Source: Zantedeschia hybrid cultivar (taxonomy: Eukaryota; Streptophyta; Magnoliopsida; Alismatales; Araceae). Taken from it: a DNA stretch of 64,000 nucleotides. The notes beneath the pieces are model-generated. The model had not been told where the DNA came from and did no database searches. It saw only the letters and a program-made list of their open reading frames with translations. The position numbers and the translations under genes are program-made. Shown piece after piece: positions 1 through 9,878 of this stretch. The first letter of the stretch is position 1. Every line of letters starts with the position of its first letter. Location of the stretch: the NCBI GenBank assembly GCA_030544215.1, contig JARZZO010000002.1:76639150-76703149 (forward strand). Direction: 5' to 3'.

Positions 1-1683
1 TTGATCTTCTTTTGTACCTTGCAAAAAAGTAGAAAGAAAAAAATAGGAAAAGAACAATAAGAACTCAAATAGATGTAATATCTATTCCAGTAATAATTTT
101 AATCATGTAACTAAACAAATGAATTCAATTATTTGTGGTCTTTGAAACCCCTTAAAACATGGATTGAAAATTATATGCTAGTGAGTGTGTGTTGCATGGA
201 GTGCTGTGATGAAATTGTGATACTAATATGCTGAAAATATGAAAATATGTAGAAATCAATTAAGAACTAAGTTGGATGACCCCTAGAAAGGCTTGGTTCT
301 TGAATGGATCTTGAAAGGACGAAGAAACGACGAAGAAAAGATGAAGTTTGCTTCAAGACTCCTGGAAGTAGTAGCATCGCCTCGATCCTTCAGCGTTTGG
401 ACGTCGTCTCTCTTAAAGATTCTTAACTAACCCTCTTCAAAGATTATCACTAACTTTTTAATAGCTAATGACTTGAGTATTTATAGGTTTAAGTTCACGC
501 ATCCGCGATTACTTATAGATTAATATGAAGAAGTTTGAAGCCAATCCAATCAAGAAATAGATAAATACAGCTTGATTCATCATTATCTGTAATTAACTAA
601 AATGCGTCGCCCATGGGAGACGTCTTTTATCTTAATTAAGATAAGGATAAACATCGGGAAGAAGAAACATAATCAGTTTAGGAAACTTAAATGGCGTCGT
701 GCAAGGAAGACGTCTTTTAGTTTATTAATAAATTAATTAAAAATCAGATTAAAAATCAAAATATGAATATAACCCTAAATGACGTCTTCATAGGTCGACG
801 TCTTTTAGAATTCCTCATATTTGATTAAAAATCTGAATTAAAATGAATTTCTTTAATAAACTTAAATTATGTCTGTCTGACCGATGTCATTTAGATAATT
901 AATAAAGAAAGACAATAAAAATTAATTAATGATTAAATATCAGACCATTTTAAGATATTATTATATGATATGAAATTTACTAAAAATGATGTCAAAATTA
1001 GAGTGTCTACACCTATGCTTGTGATATGACATAGGTGACTTGTAGTACATGATAGAAATTAAAGATTATATGACATGACTCGATATGACTCTTGTGTTGT
1101 CTCCATGTGAGATGACTTAGTGAGTTCCATGGATGGTTAGTATGATAGACCTTGAATCGATGACATGAGATTTAAGAATCTTGATGACTTTGATATGAAC
1201 TATAATATGATCGGTGCCTCCTTCCTTTGAGAAAATCATATTTTGTGTTTGACTCAGTAGAGATTTTGTGGACTGTTTGTGGATGCGATATCCCTACTTT
1301 GTTCTCTTCTAGAGACTCAACCCCTTCTTGGGTGAAGGTTATTCGTAGATTAGAGACACATCATTAGCATGGTGGTCAGGAACTTGATTAGATGGTATAA
1401 TTTATGTTTAAGTTTTATTTTAGACATGTACTTTAAGTCTTGTGACTATCTAATATATTATTAACTCTTTGTAATTCTTTGTGAATATTAATCAAGGGAT
1501 TGTGTTCAGTGGGACTGTATACAAATGACTTAGATATTTATTCTTTGAGAATGATATCTACTTGTTAATTTTATTTAATCTGCACTAATTATCTCTAGAC
1601 AACTATGAAATTTTGATCGTGAATTGATAACATGTCGAATCAAAGAAGCCAACCTGGAGTGCTTTGGTATCTTTTGAACTGCG
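1..1683. other. AT-rich intergenic stretch, no gene seen
   Basis: I see no coding region in this AT-rich stretch. It holds the GACGTC motif series at 598-810 (listed separately) and may include decayed upstream sequence of the copia element that becomes recognisable at 1684. The end of this stretch shows no clean gag or protease reading frame, so the 5' part of that element is lost or outside the window. Confidence 0.5.
598..815. repeat. Three spaced copies of a GACGTCTTTTA-type motif
   Basis: Near 601-632, 689-720 and 776-810 the sequence runs from an 'aaatg' box through a short GTCG/GTC core into GACGTCTTTTA(G/T). The spacing is about 90 bp. The DNA between copies differs, so this is a decayed tandem unit or a motif array. 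GACGTC is also the core of bZIP-type sites, but no gene start lies nearby, so a regulatory role is not supported. Confidence 0.4.
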
Positions 1684-2266
1684 GTGTTACATATAGACCT
1701 TCTACAATTGGTGCACTCGAATGTATGTGGTCCAATAAATGTTACACCAGAAGATGGTGTCTCTTACTTTATTACTTTAATAGATGATGCATCTAGAAAG
1801 GTGTTGGCATTTCTTATGAAAAGTAAAAGTGAAGTTAGTAATATCTTCAAAGCTTTTCATGTAACTGTTGAGCGTGCAACAAGGAAACCTTTGAAGTGGT
1901 TGCGTATAGGCAATGGTGGTGAATACAGGGCTTGGTCACTAAGAAAATATTGTATAAAGCAAGGGATTTGGCATGATAAGATAGTTTCTTACACTCCACA
2001 GTATAATGGAATTGCGAAAAAGGATGAACAAAATAATTCTAGAGAGGATCAAAAGTATGCTCTTAAGTTCCAAGTTGTCGAAGTCCTTTTGGGGTGAAGC
2101 TATGCACACTGCAATGTACCTGATCAACTGGTCTCTTTCAGTGCCGTTGACTGGACACATCCAGAGAGAATTTGGCCAGGAAAAGATATGCCCTATGAGC
2201 ATCTACGGGTCTTTGGCTGCAAAACATTATCCTTATTCCAAAAGAGCAGAGATCCAAGTTAGATGA
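1684..2266 (+). pseudogene. copia integrase core, catalytically dead fragment
   Basis: The reading frame from 1684 is recognisable as the Ty1-copia integrase core (rve domain): an HSNVCGP segment, an ITLIDDASRK segment, an NGGEY segment and a TPQYNG segment in the usual order. All three catalytic acidic positions are altered relative to the usual family pattern: Asp to Asn in HS-N-VCGP, Asp to Gly in RI-G-NGGEY, and Glu to Lys at NGIA-K-K. A frameshift near 2006-2095 moves the C-terminal part (SFWGEAMHTAMYLINWS) into another frame. Strand-transfer activity is not possible from this copy. Confidence 0.8.
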
Positions 2267-2882
2267 AAAAGCTGTGCCACGTGTGTTTCTTGGTTATGCT
2301 AATGAGGAGTTTGACTATAGACTCTTGAATCCGAAGACATATACAGTTCACAGGAGCCACGATATTTATCTTTAGAGAGTATCAAATTATTGAAGACCTT
2401 TAGAAGTCTCAGGGAGTATAGGTTATTGATATGCCTATACCTATATGGCGGTGCAACATCAAGTACAGCCGGATTCTCATGATGAGATTGAAGAATATGA
2501 TGAGCAAGATAAGTCAAAGGTAGAGGAACAACATGCAAGTGACTTTCTTATGGAGGATCAGACTGAACAATGACATAAGTTGGAGGTGAAGCAACCCTTT
2601 CATGTAGAGCCAACTGATGAGCAATATGGGAGAGACATAAGAGGCCGTATTCCATCTACTAGATATTCTTATGATGTTTATGTTATGCTCATTGACAGTA
2701 GTGAACTAGAAAGTTTTACATGTGTAGGTGGATACTTATAAGAATGAGTGGATGCATGCTATGCAGGAAGAGAGGATTCCTTATGTAGGAATAACACCTA
2801 TGATTTGGTAAAATTGCCAAAGGATAGAAAGGTGCTGTAAAACAAGTGGGTTTACAAGTTGAAACATGAAGGTCAAGGATAA

Positions 2883-3530
2883 GTGAGGTACAAAGCTAGA
2901 TTAGTAGTGAAGGACTACAGGCAGAAGAAGAGTGTTGACTTTGATGAAATTTTCTCTCCTATAGTGAAGAGGTCATCCATTCGTGTGATACTAGACTTGA
3001 TGGCATGTCTTGATTTGGAGCTAGAGAAATTAGATGTCAAGACATCATTCCTTCATGGTGCTTTAGAGGAAGAGATCTACATGGCACAACTGGAGGGATT
3101 TAAAGTTGCAAGAAAGAGCACATGTTTTTGCAGACTGAGAAAGAGCTTGTATGACTTGAAACATGCTCGAAGGTAGTGCTACAAGAAATTTGATTCATTC
3201 ATGGTAGACTAGGGGTACTAGAGGTCAACAAACAGATCATTATGTCTACATCAGAAGTTTCTTTGCAAGTAACTTTATTATTTTTCTATTGTATGTAGAC
3301 GACATATTGATTATTAGGCAGAGCAGTCACATAATTGGTAGGCCAAAGAAAGACATAGGCGAGTTCTTTGATATGAAGAACTTGGGACCAACACAACAGA
3401 TATTGGGTATGAGGATTATTCATGGCAGGAAAGCCAAGAAGTTGTGGTTGTCATGGCAGTGATATGTTGAAAAGGTGCTTGATAAATTCAAAATGAAAGA
3501 TGTCAAGCCGGATGCTAGTCCACTTACATG
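2883..3530 (+). pseudogene. copia reverse transcriptase fragment
   Basis: From 2883 the frame YKARLVVKDY ... VDFDEIFSPIVK ... LDVKTSFLHG ... EEEIYM is the N-terminal part of a Ty1-copia reverse transcriptase (RVT_2). Past a stop and frameshift near 3176, the polymerase motif YVDDIL is readable at about 3294-3311, followed by the KKLWLS/YVEKVLDKF segment to about 3530. Stops at about 3174 and 3460 disrupt the frame. The hAT element at 3560 truncates the rest. Recognition rests on motif order. Confidence 0.8.
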
Positions 3531-3559
3531 TCATTTCAGATTGAGTACTGAGCAATATC

Positions 3560-4337
3560 TAGGGTTGGCAATGAATCGACCCGCTTGTGAGCTGCTCGAG
3601 CTCGGCTCGAGTTTGGCTCGACTCAACTTGGCTCAAGAGACCAAACGAGCCAAGCCCAAGCTTCAAAGTAGGCTCGTTCCATCAAATGAGCCGAGCCCAA
3701 GCTTCACCGAGTTGGGCTCGTGAGCCTATTAAGAATAAAATATATGTATATATATAGTAATGTCTTATTATGAACATTATAACATAAACATGCCTAAGCC
3801 AGTTGCTTGCCCAAATACAAACTCAAGTAGCGCACCATCCACACAAGCCCACTTACAGAGCCCATCTACCAAACATGATTTTCAAATTTTCGTCATATGG
3901 GAATCCAATGAGGCCTGATACCTTTCTAATTCTTCCAAAGCTGGATTAAAGCTATGGGAAACTCGTACACGCATGACAACTGTGCAGTCGGGAGGCTGAG
4001 GTTTCTAGTTGGGAATTTTTTAGTCCCACATCAAGGACTCCAAAAAATTGACATATGTCTTTTCCCTTTAAATATGAACCCTTCAACCTCGTCCAACATT
4101 GTGGAGACACCCGAAACAGTGAGTAACTTGAGTTGGCTCGATTTTCATTGAGTTCAATCATTTAATGAGCCGAGCCTGGGTCGAGCTCAAGTTGGATTTG
4201 CTCTCCTTCGAGCCAAGCTTGAGCCTATTAGGGGAGCTCGAGACAAGCTCAAGCCTAAGCTCGAGCTCGAAAAGTTTTGATCGAGTAGAGCTCGAGCGAG
4301 TCAAAGCTCGGTTCGGCTCGGCTCATTGCTACCCCTA
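3560..4337. mobile_element. Non-autonomous hAT-type element (TAGGG-TGGCAATGA terminal inverted repeats) inside copia
   Basis: The left end TAGGGTTGGCAATGA and the reverse complement of the right end (TAGGGGTAGCAATGAGCC) are terminal inverted repeats. Flanking 8-mers gcaatatc (3552-3559) and gtagtatc (4338-4345) match at six of eight bases, a decayed hAT-style duplication. The subterminal parts are dense in GAGCC/GCTCG words. No transposase is encoded. A second member with a perfect duplication lies at 62994-63862. The interior holds an snRNA-like promoter module (see 4023-4075). Confidence 0.7.
4023..4075 (+). promoter_or_regulatory. USE-like box plus TATA-like box inside the hAT element
   Basis: GTCCCACATCA (4023-4033) matches the plant snRNA-gene upstream sequence element RTCCCACATCG at 10 of 11 positions. 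A TATA-like TTTAAATAT (4067-4075) follows after 33 nt. From family knowledge, plant Pol II snRNA genes use about this spacing. No known snRNA is recognisable downstream. The match is visible; function is inferred. Confidence 0.45.
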
Positions 4338-4344
4338 GTAGTAT

Positions 4345-4920
4345 CTATCTTATGTCGATGAATAGAAGAGTATAGAGAAGGTGCCGTATGCCTCAGCAGT
4401 TGGGAGTCTTATGTATACTTTGGTATGCGCAAGTCCAATTTGACATATATAGCTAGCATGGTGAGTAGGTACTTGTCCAATCTAGGTAGAGAGCGTTAGG
4501 CAGCAATGAAGTGGATCCTCAGATATCTTAAGAGAACGATGCAAAATTGTTTGTGTTTTGGTGGTTCCAAGGCAGACATTGAAGGGTTCAAAGATGTAGA
4601 TATGGCAAGAGATTTGGACTCTTGGAAGTCTATATTAGGTTATGTATTAAGTTTTATGGCAATCCAGGTTACAGAAGTGTGTTACCTTGTCCATGATAGA
4701 GGCAGAGTATATTGCAACTACATAGGCATGCAAGGAGATGGTGTGGATGAAGAAGTTTCTCCAGGACATAAGCCTTAGTTAGAAGGTTTATGTGATGCAT
4801 TGTGATAGAGAGCGCTATACATTTGGCAAAGAATGCATGTTATCACTTTAGGACAAAGTCACGTTGAGGGTCGGTATCATTGGATCCGAGATGTTCTAGA
4901 GAAGAAGTATTTGTAATTGG
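4345..4920 (+). pseudogene. copia RNase H region remnants
   Basis: After the hAT insertion the copia frame resumes in pieces: MKWILRYLKRTMQ near 4506, SWKSILGYVLSF near 4620 and a MEAEYIA-like segment near 4690-4720. These correspond to the linker and RNase H portion of copia Pol. Several stops and frameshifts are present and no intact frame exceeds 90 codons. Confidence 0.6.
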
Positions 4921-5083
4921 AGAAGATTCACATAGACAAGAATCCGTCAAATATGATAATGAAGATCATACCAAAGAAGCAGCATGATAGGTACATGAGT
5001 TGGGTAAGGATGACTGTTACTTGAGCAGTTGGAGATGGGCAAGCACTAGCATGCGCACCTCTGATGAGTTTGGAGGGGGAGAC

Positions 5084-5534
5084 TGTTGGCGGTGCCATCC
5101 TCATCATGTAGGTGGGCCCTAGCCGGTCAACAAGTTCCCACGAGGAACTTCTCCTCCAAGTAACCCAGCCCCATCGCCTTTTCACCACTTACCCATTCGG
5201 CTGGGCACGAACCAGATGAGAGAAGCAACAACTCTTCGGCGCCACCACAGTGAAAGAGAGAGAGAAGAAGAGAGAGAAGAGAGGAGAAGGAGAGGAAGAA
5301 GAAGAGAGAAGGGTTGGGCACGTCTCCGAACTTCCTTGGACATCCCTCCTCGGTGTTTTCGTCTCGGACGTCCCCGTGATTTCCCTCGGCTTCAAGATTT
5401 TTCACGTAATATTATGTGTGTTGTCTCTGCTATTTTTATTTGCTCTATTTGTATAATTTTTGTATTTGTATATGATTATTGAGGTGCATTCTCGGATTTG
5501 TTCATGCGAGTGGAAAAGTCAATTTTTCGCAACA
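5084..5534 (+). repeat. Candidate 3' LTR of the copia remnant
   Basis: It starts TGTTGGCGG directly after the purine tract at 5071-5083 and a TG...CA unit can be closed at CGCAACA (5534). It contains a GA-rich tract at 5249-5325. No second LTR copy is in the window to compare, so the right boundary is provisional. Confidence 0.45.
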
Positions 5535-6866
5535 TGGTTATTTGAACCAAGGCAACCTTTTTTCCAACAAAAAATTAATACATAAGTCCACATTTGTGCC
5601 GGACATCAAAGTTTTTAGAACAGAAAATGTCTGAAGTGAATGTGGAAAACTGAATAGCATACTGAGATTTCTTTGACGTGCGCACCTATAGAACCCAATA
5701 AAGGGATAAGTGCTGGACAGCTTATGTGCAGGAAAAAGTCACCATTTAACCATGACTAGTCAGGTATGTTTCAACAAAGATCGTACTTCTTAGAAACAAC
5801 TCACTCATTTTTATAATAAATGTTTTAAAATTTTTATTTTATATCTTAACAATTTTCACCGAATTTTTAGATCTTATACCTACTTGAATTTTTTTTTGGG
5901 CCGATTTTTTCCTAGATCCCTATTTGGTGACATTGGTTCAGACATTGCACACACTTAAAGCATCTTTCAAACTGAAAGTTAAAATGTTATTCAGTGCACC
6001 GTAAAATATCATAAAATGTCATAGATAATTGTAAAACAGTATTTTCCTTGTGTTCGTATTCTTATAAATCATTTACGATACTTTTTCCTACATTTGGTGC
6101 GCCGTAAATTGTTATATTTCAAAACCAATTAACTTTTAAAATCTTTCTTTTAGTTAGTTTCGGTTTACAGTTCAAAGCCATTGTAACAAAACAGAGTGAT
6201 TCTAAAACTGGTGATTTTAAAATTAGAAATTTTATTTTTGCTGATTTTACAACTGGTGTCTTTGAAACTGAAATTCTACAGCATTATATGATGCACCAAA
6301 CGAGCCCTAAACCAGACATGCGCCTAGTCTTTCTCAGTGATCTTGGTTCAGAAATTTTATTCTGTTTATTGCTCAATGTAGTTGGTTCAACACCATAAAT
6401 GACACTTTCACACGGGTAAGCAAAGTTTATTAAAGAGCTGATTCTCGTAATACAATGTAGAAGAATCAAGAAAAGCTGAAATGTTGCTTTAGCTTCTTCT
6501 CCCTGTTCTCTTCTCCCATCCTAGCTTCATCTTATACACATATAGCCTTATTTCATTACAAGTGTCAATAATAATACAGAATTCCACAGGACAGGCACTC
6601 CTCTCTATCTCAAAGCACCCTCTAGCTTAGTATGGCAGGTCGGGAAAATGCCAAGGAAATAACACTTCAATGTTGGGTCCTCCCTATACACAGGTCTCTT
6701 CTGTCGCCCCTTATTTATTCACTGGTAATCCTGGTCTCATGGGGTTAATGCTGAAACCATAGAAAAGATCATTACTCAAGCTAAAGTTAAGCCCTGTCAT
6801 GCATGACTTCTTCAAGCTAATTAGACTGATCAGACCAAGTGCTTAGGTTGGGAGAATTCTTCATCC
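5535..6866. other. Intergenic stretch between copia remnant and NPF gene
   Basis: No gene is seen. The segment 5980-6310 ends in a GGGCTCGTTTGG-like inverted word and resembles 32960-33430 (both carry repeated 'ctgattttaaaa' runs), so both may be decayed copies of one MITE family. The last part, 6500-6866, is probably the 3' UTR of the minus-strand NPF gene. Confidence 0.4.
6714..6719 (-). terminator. Possible polyadenylation signal (AATAAA) of the NPF gene
   Basis: On the minus strand AATAAA lies about 150 nt downstream of the stop codon at 6867-6869, a normal distance for a plant 3' UTR. The hexamer is short, so support is weak. Confidence 0.35.
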
Positions 6867-7737
6867 CTAGACTGTCAACTCTCTTTTGTAGTCTTCACCA
6901 TCTTCTCCACACTTGCCCTCCAGTTTGATGCACTTGTACCACTTGGCACATGCCAGGTACAGGAAGAAGTCAACACTGGTCATGGCAGCCAAGAGGAAGT
7001 AGAACCTGTCCATGTGGCCCCTGTTGAGGTTGCCCGGGATCCAACCGGGGCTGTTGTCCCTGGCAGTGATGTCCATGACGACTGTGACAAGAAGGCTGCT
7101 CACGTAGTTGCCCAGAGAGATGGAGGTCATGCAGAGGGCACTGCCAAAGCTCTTCAACCCATCTGGCGTCTGCCCATTGAAGAACTCAAGCTGCGCCACG
7201 TACATGAACACCTCCGAGGCCCCTATCAGAACGTACTGGGGGACCTGCCACAGGATGCTGAGGGTGCTGCTGTTGGCACAGCTCCTGCAGCCTTTGCTGA
7301 CATACTTGAGCCTGTAATGCTCGACGATGCCAGCGGAGATCATTGCCGCGATGGCGATGATGAGGCCAACCCCCATGCGCTGGAGCTCGCTGAGGCCCCG
7401 GGGGTCCTTCTTCAGCCTGCACACGACCGGGTGGAGGAGCCTGCGGTAGAAGAAGATGAAGACGGCGACGCTGAGGATGTCGAAGGCCGACATGCTCGCC
7501 GCGGGGATGCGGAAGCCGCCGACGGACGTCTTCATGGCGGCTCCCTGCTCGACGAAGAGGGAGGCCATCTGGGTGAAGACCACGGAGTAGATGATGGTGC
7601 AGAGCCATATGGGGAGAAGCCTCAGCACGCACTTCAGCTCCTCCACCTGTGTGATGGTGCAGAGCCGCCAGGGGTCCCTGGCTGGGCTCTCCGTGGTGAA
7701 ATCGTCGGGAACCACCAAAGCAGCCTTGTCTAGAAAC
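6867..7737 (-). CDS. NPF7.3: NPF exon 5 (C-terminal half, TM7-TM12)
   Basis: The acceptor is GGGTAG|GTTTCT and the stop TAG is at 6867-6869. It encodes FLDKAALVVPDD, the TQVEELKCVLRLLPIWLCTI segment that begins the second transporter half, SVVFTQMASLFVEQGAAM, ELQRMGVGLIIAIAAMISAG, QVPQYVLIGASEVFMYVAQL and a charged C-terminal tail. GC content is high, as in the other exons and unlike the introns. Confidence 0.95.
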
Positions 7738-9819
7738 CTACCCAGTGGCACAATTAGAAGGTCCCATGTCAAAGGTTTGGACTTGGATCAATTTCATTAG
7801 AAATAAGAAAAAAATAAATCATAGAAGAGTACTAGTGTGCCATGCATCAAAAGAAACGTATGTCACATTATGTTCTGCCTCAAAGTTTGATGCTCTATGC
7901 TATTCCAAAAGGCACAATTGATCTGGACCATCTAATTTAAAGATTCGATATTGATCCAAGTCAAGTACATCATGCTACCTCTTTTGGAGTGTGGCATGCT
8001 AGTATTTATCTAAATGATAAAGTAATTTTAATAAAAAACATATTATTATCTCGGAGCATACTAAGGTACCACTTGTGTCTCAACTCCTTGGGGTTTTCAT
8101 CCTATAAATTATTTAAGATGATATAGAGAGTATCTTAAGGGAGCACTTTGAAAAAGTGAGAACAACATCACTCTTTTGAGAATAGATACCCACTTAGGGT
8201 ATTTCCTCCATCACCACCCTCAATTGAATACATCTTGATCATCACAACAAAAGTTCATTGCAATCAATTCAGTTAAATGGTTGAGAGATTAAGAGTACGT
8301 TAAGAGAGTAATTTAAGAAAGTACAAAAAGCATTCCCCTTTGAGAATGGACACCCCCTTCATGGACATCTCAAGATATTTACATCACACCAACCGATGTA
8401 AATTAGTAAGAGGTGTTGAGAGTTGATATCATATGATCATATATTCCAGAACAAGATCAAATTAAAATACAAGACAACCATAGCGAGGTGTTCATTAATC
8501 CGTGCAAGAGTATAAGCTTTTACCTGAACCCCTCGGTGTGGAGGATCTTCCTGCCTCCACTGGCAGCCACCTCCTTGCCATCACCTTCATAGAGATAATC
8601 TCCGCCTGATGGCATCCTGACCGTCCATTTCTTCGACGCCGCCACGACCACCTGGCAGACCCGGAAGAGAGGGTTGCCGCTGGGCTTGAAGTGCCGGTAC
8701 CGAGGGGTGCCGCCCAAGAACAGGACCAGGGCGAGAAAGGCGGACCCAGCAGAGGCCCAGAAGCCCAAGGCCCACTTGCCCCCGTCCTCAAAGTAGCCCA
8801 AGAAGGTGTTGGAGAAGAGGGAGCCCAGGTTGAGGGCCAGGTAGAAGTAGCTGAAGAAGGACACCTTGGAGTGGGCCTCGGTCGGGTCCTCCTCGTCAAA
8901 CTGGTCAGCGCCCAACGTGGCGATGTTGGGCTGGTAGCCGCCGTTGCCGAGGGCGACCAGGTAGATCGAGAGGTAGAAGATGCCTACCTCGAGTGTGGAA
9001 TGCGGCCCACAAGGGGTCCGGCCATCCCCGCAGCCAGAGGGCTTCAGCAAGAACAGGTATGAGGACAAGGAGAGCAGCACCAAGCCCTGTAGCCAAAGCC
9101 AAGCAGAAGCCAACGCTTTTAAGGAGAAAGACTTGTTGGTGCAACTGTCATCTAATCATAAATCAGACGGCGTACGATCACTACACTCCATCTTGCAGAA
9201 AGAGTGCAAAAGCAGATTAATTTTTAAGAACCGTGTATGATCCCTTTGATCCACTGATCAGGCGGCCTAAGTATAGATGATGCAAGTCAGGGCTGTAAGC
9301 CATTCCTGATTACCCGATACCCGTTTTTTACCCGTACTTAAAAGACGGGTATGATACGTCCCATACCCGGCAAAAGTTGGACATGTTCGGGTCTAACTCT
9401 GGTTCTTGAATCACGGGTCCCATAACGGGTCTAACGTGATACCCGATAGGGGATCAGGTCATCCACCGCTCCGCAGCCTGCCCCTTTTTGTCCCTCGCGC
9501 ACGCAGCCCCGCAGGCGCTCCTCTCTCTCTCCCGCACAGCGCCGCAGGCGCTCCAGGCTGCGGTCCAAGCTCTGCTTCGCTCCAGGGTCTCCCTCATACA
9601 CAGCATCGCACCGGCACCGCCTTTCCCCGCTTCAAGGCCTCCTCCTTCGCTGGCAACCGCGACCTCTACGGCTTTCCCCTCCCCCCGCCTCGCGGCCGCG
9701 ATCTCTCCGTCCTCGCCATCGTCGGGATCGGCCTCAGCACCCTGCTGGTGAGGTTGCCTCGCCTCTTCAATCTTCACCCCCACAAGGTCCCTATTCTCCA
9801 GCCCTCTTCGGCTCCCTAC

Positions 9820-9878
<59 letters not shown>

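Larger units (their letters stand above)
1684..5534 (+). mobile_element. Decayed Ty1-copia retrotransposon (IN-RT-RNaseH-3' LTR), split by a hAT insertion
   Basis: The order integrase (1684-2266), reverse transcriptase (2883-3470), RNase H remnants (4350-4900) and a candidate 3' LTR (5084-5534) is the Ty1-copia order on the plus strand. Frameshifts and in-frame stops break every domain. A 778-bp hAT-type element (3560-4337) interrupts the coding region just after the RT C-terminal segment. A purine-rich tract (GGAGGGGGAGAC) sits directly before the candidate LTR, as a polypurine tract should. Gag, protease and the 5' LTR are not recognisable. The element is an old, immobile copy. Confidence 0.8.

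Noticed and set aside
5216..5482. 88-codon Arg/Glu-rich frame
   Set aside because: Produced by the GA-rich tract of the candidate copia LTR.
7014..7733. 239-codon plus-strand open frame
   Set aside because: It is antisense to NPF exon 5, whose minus-strand product is clearly a transporter; the frame is open only because of GC-rich codons.
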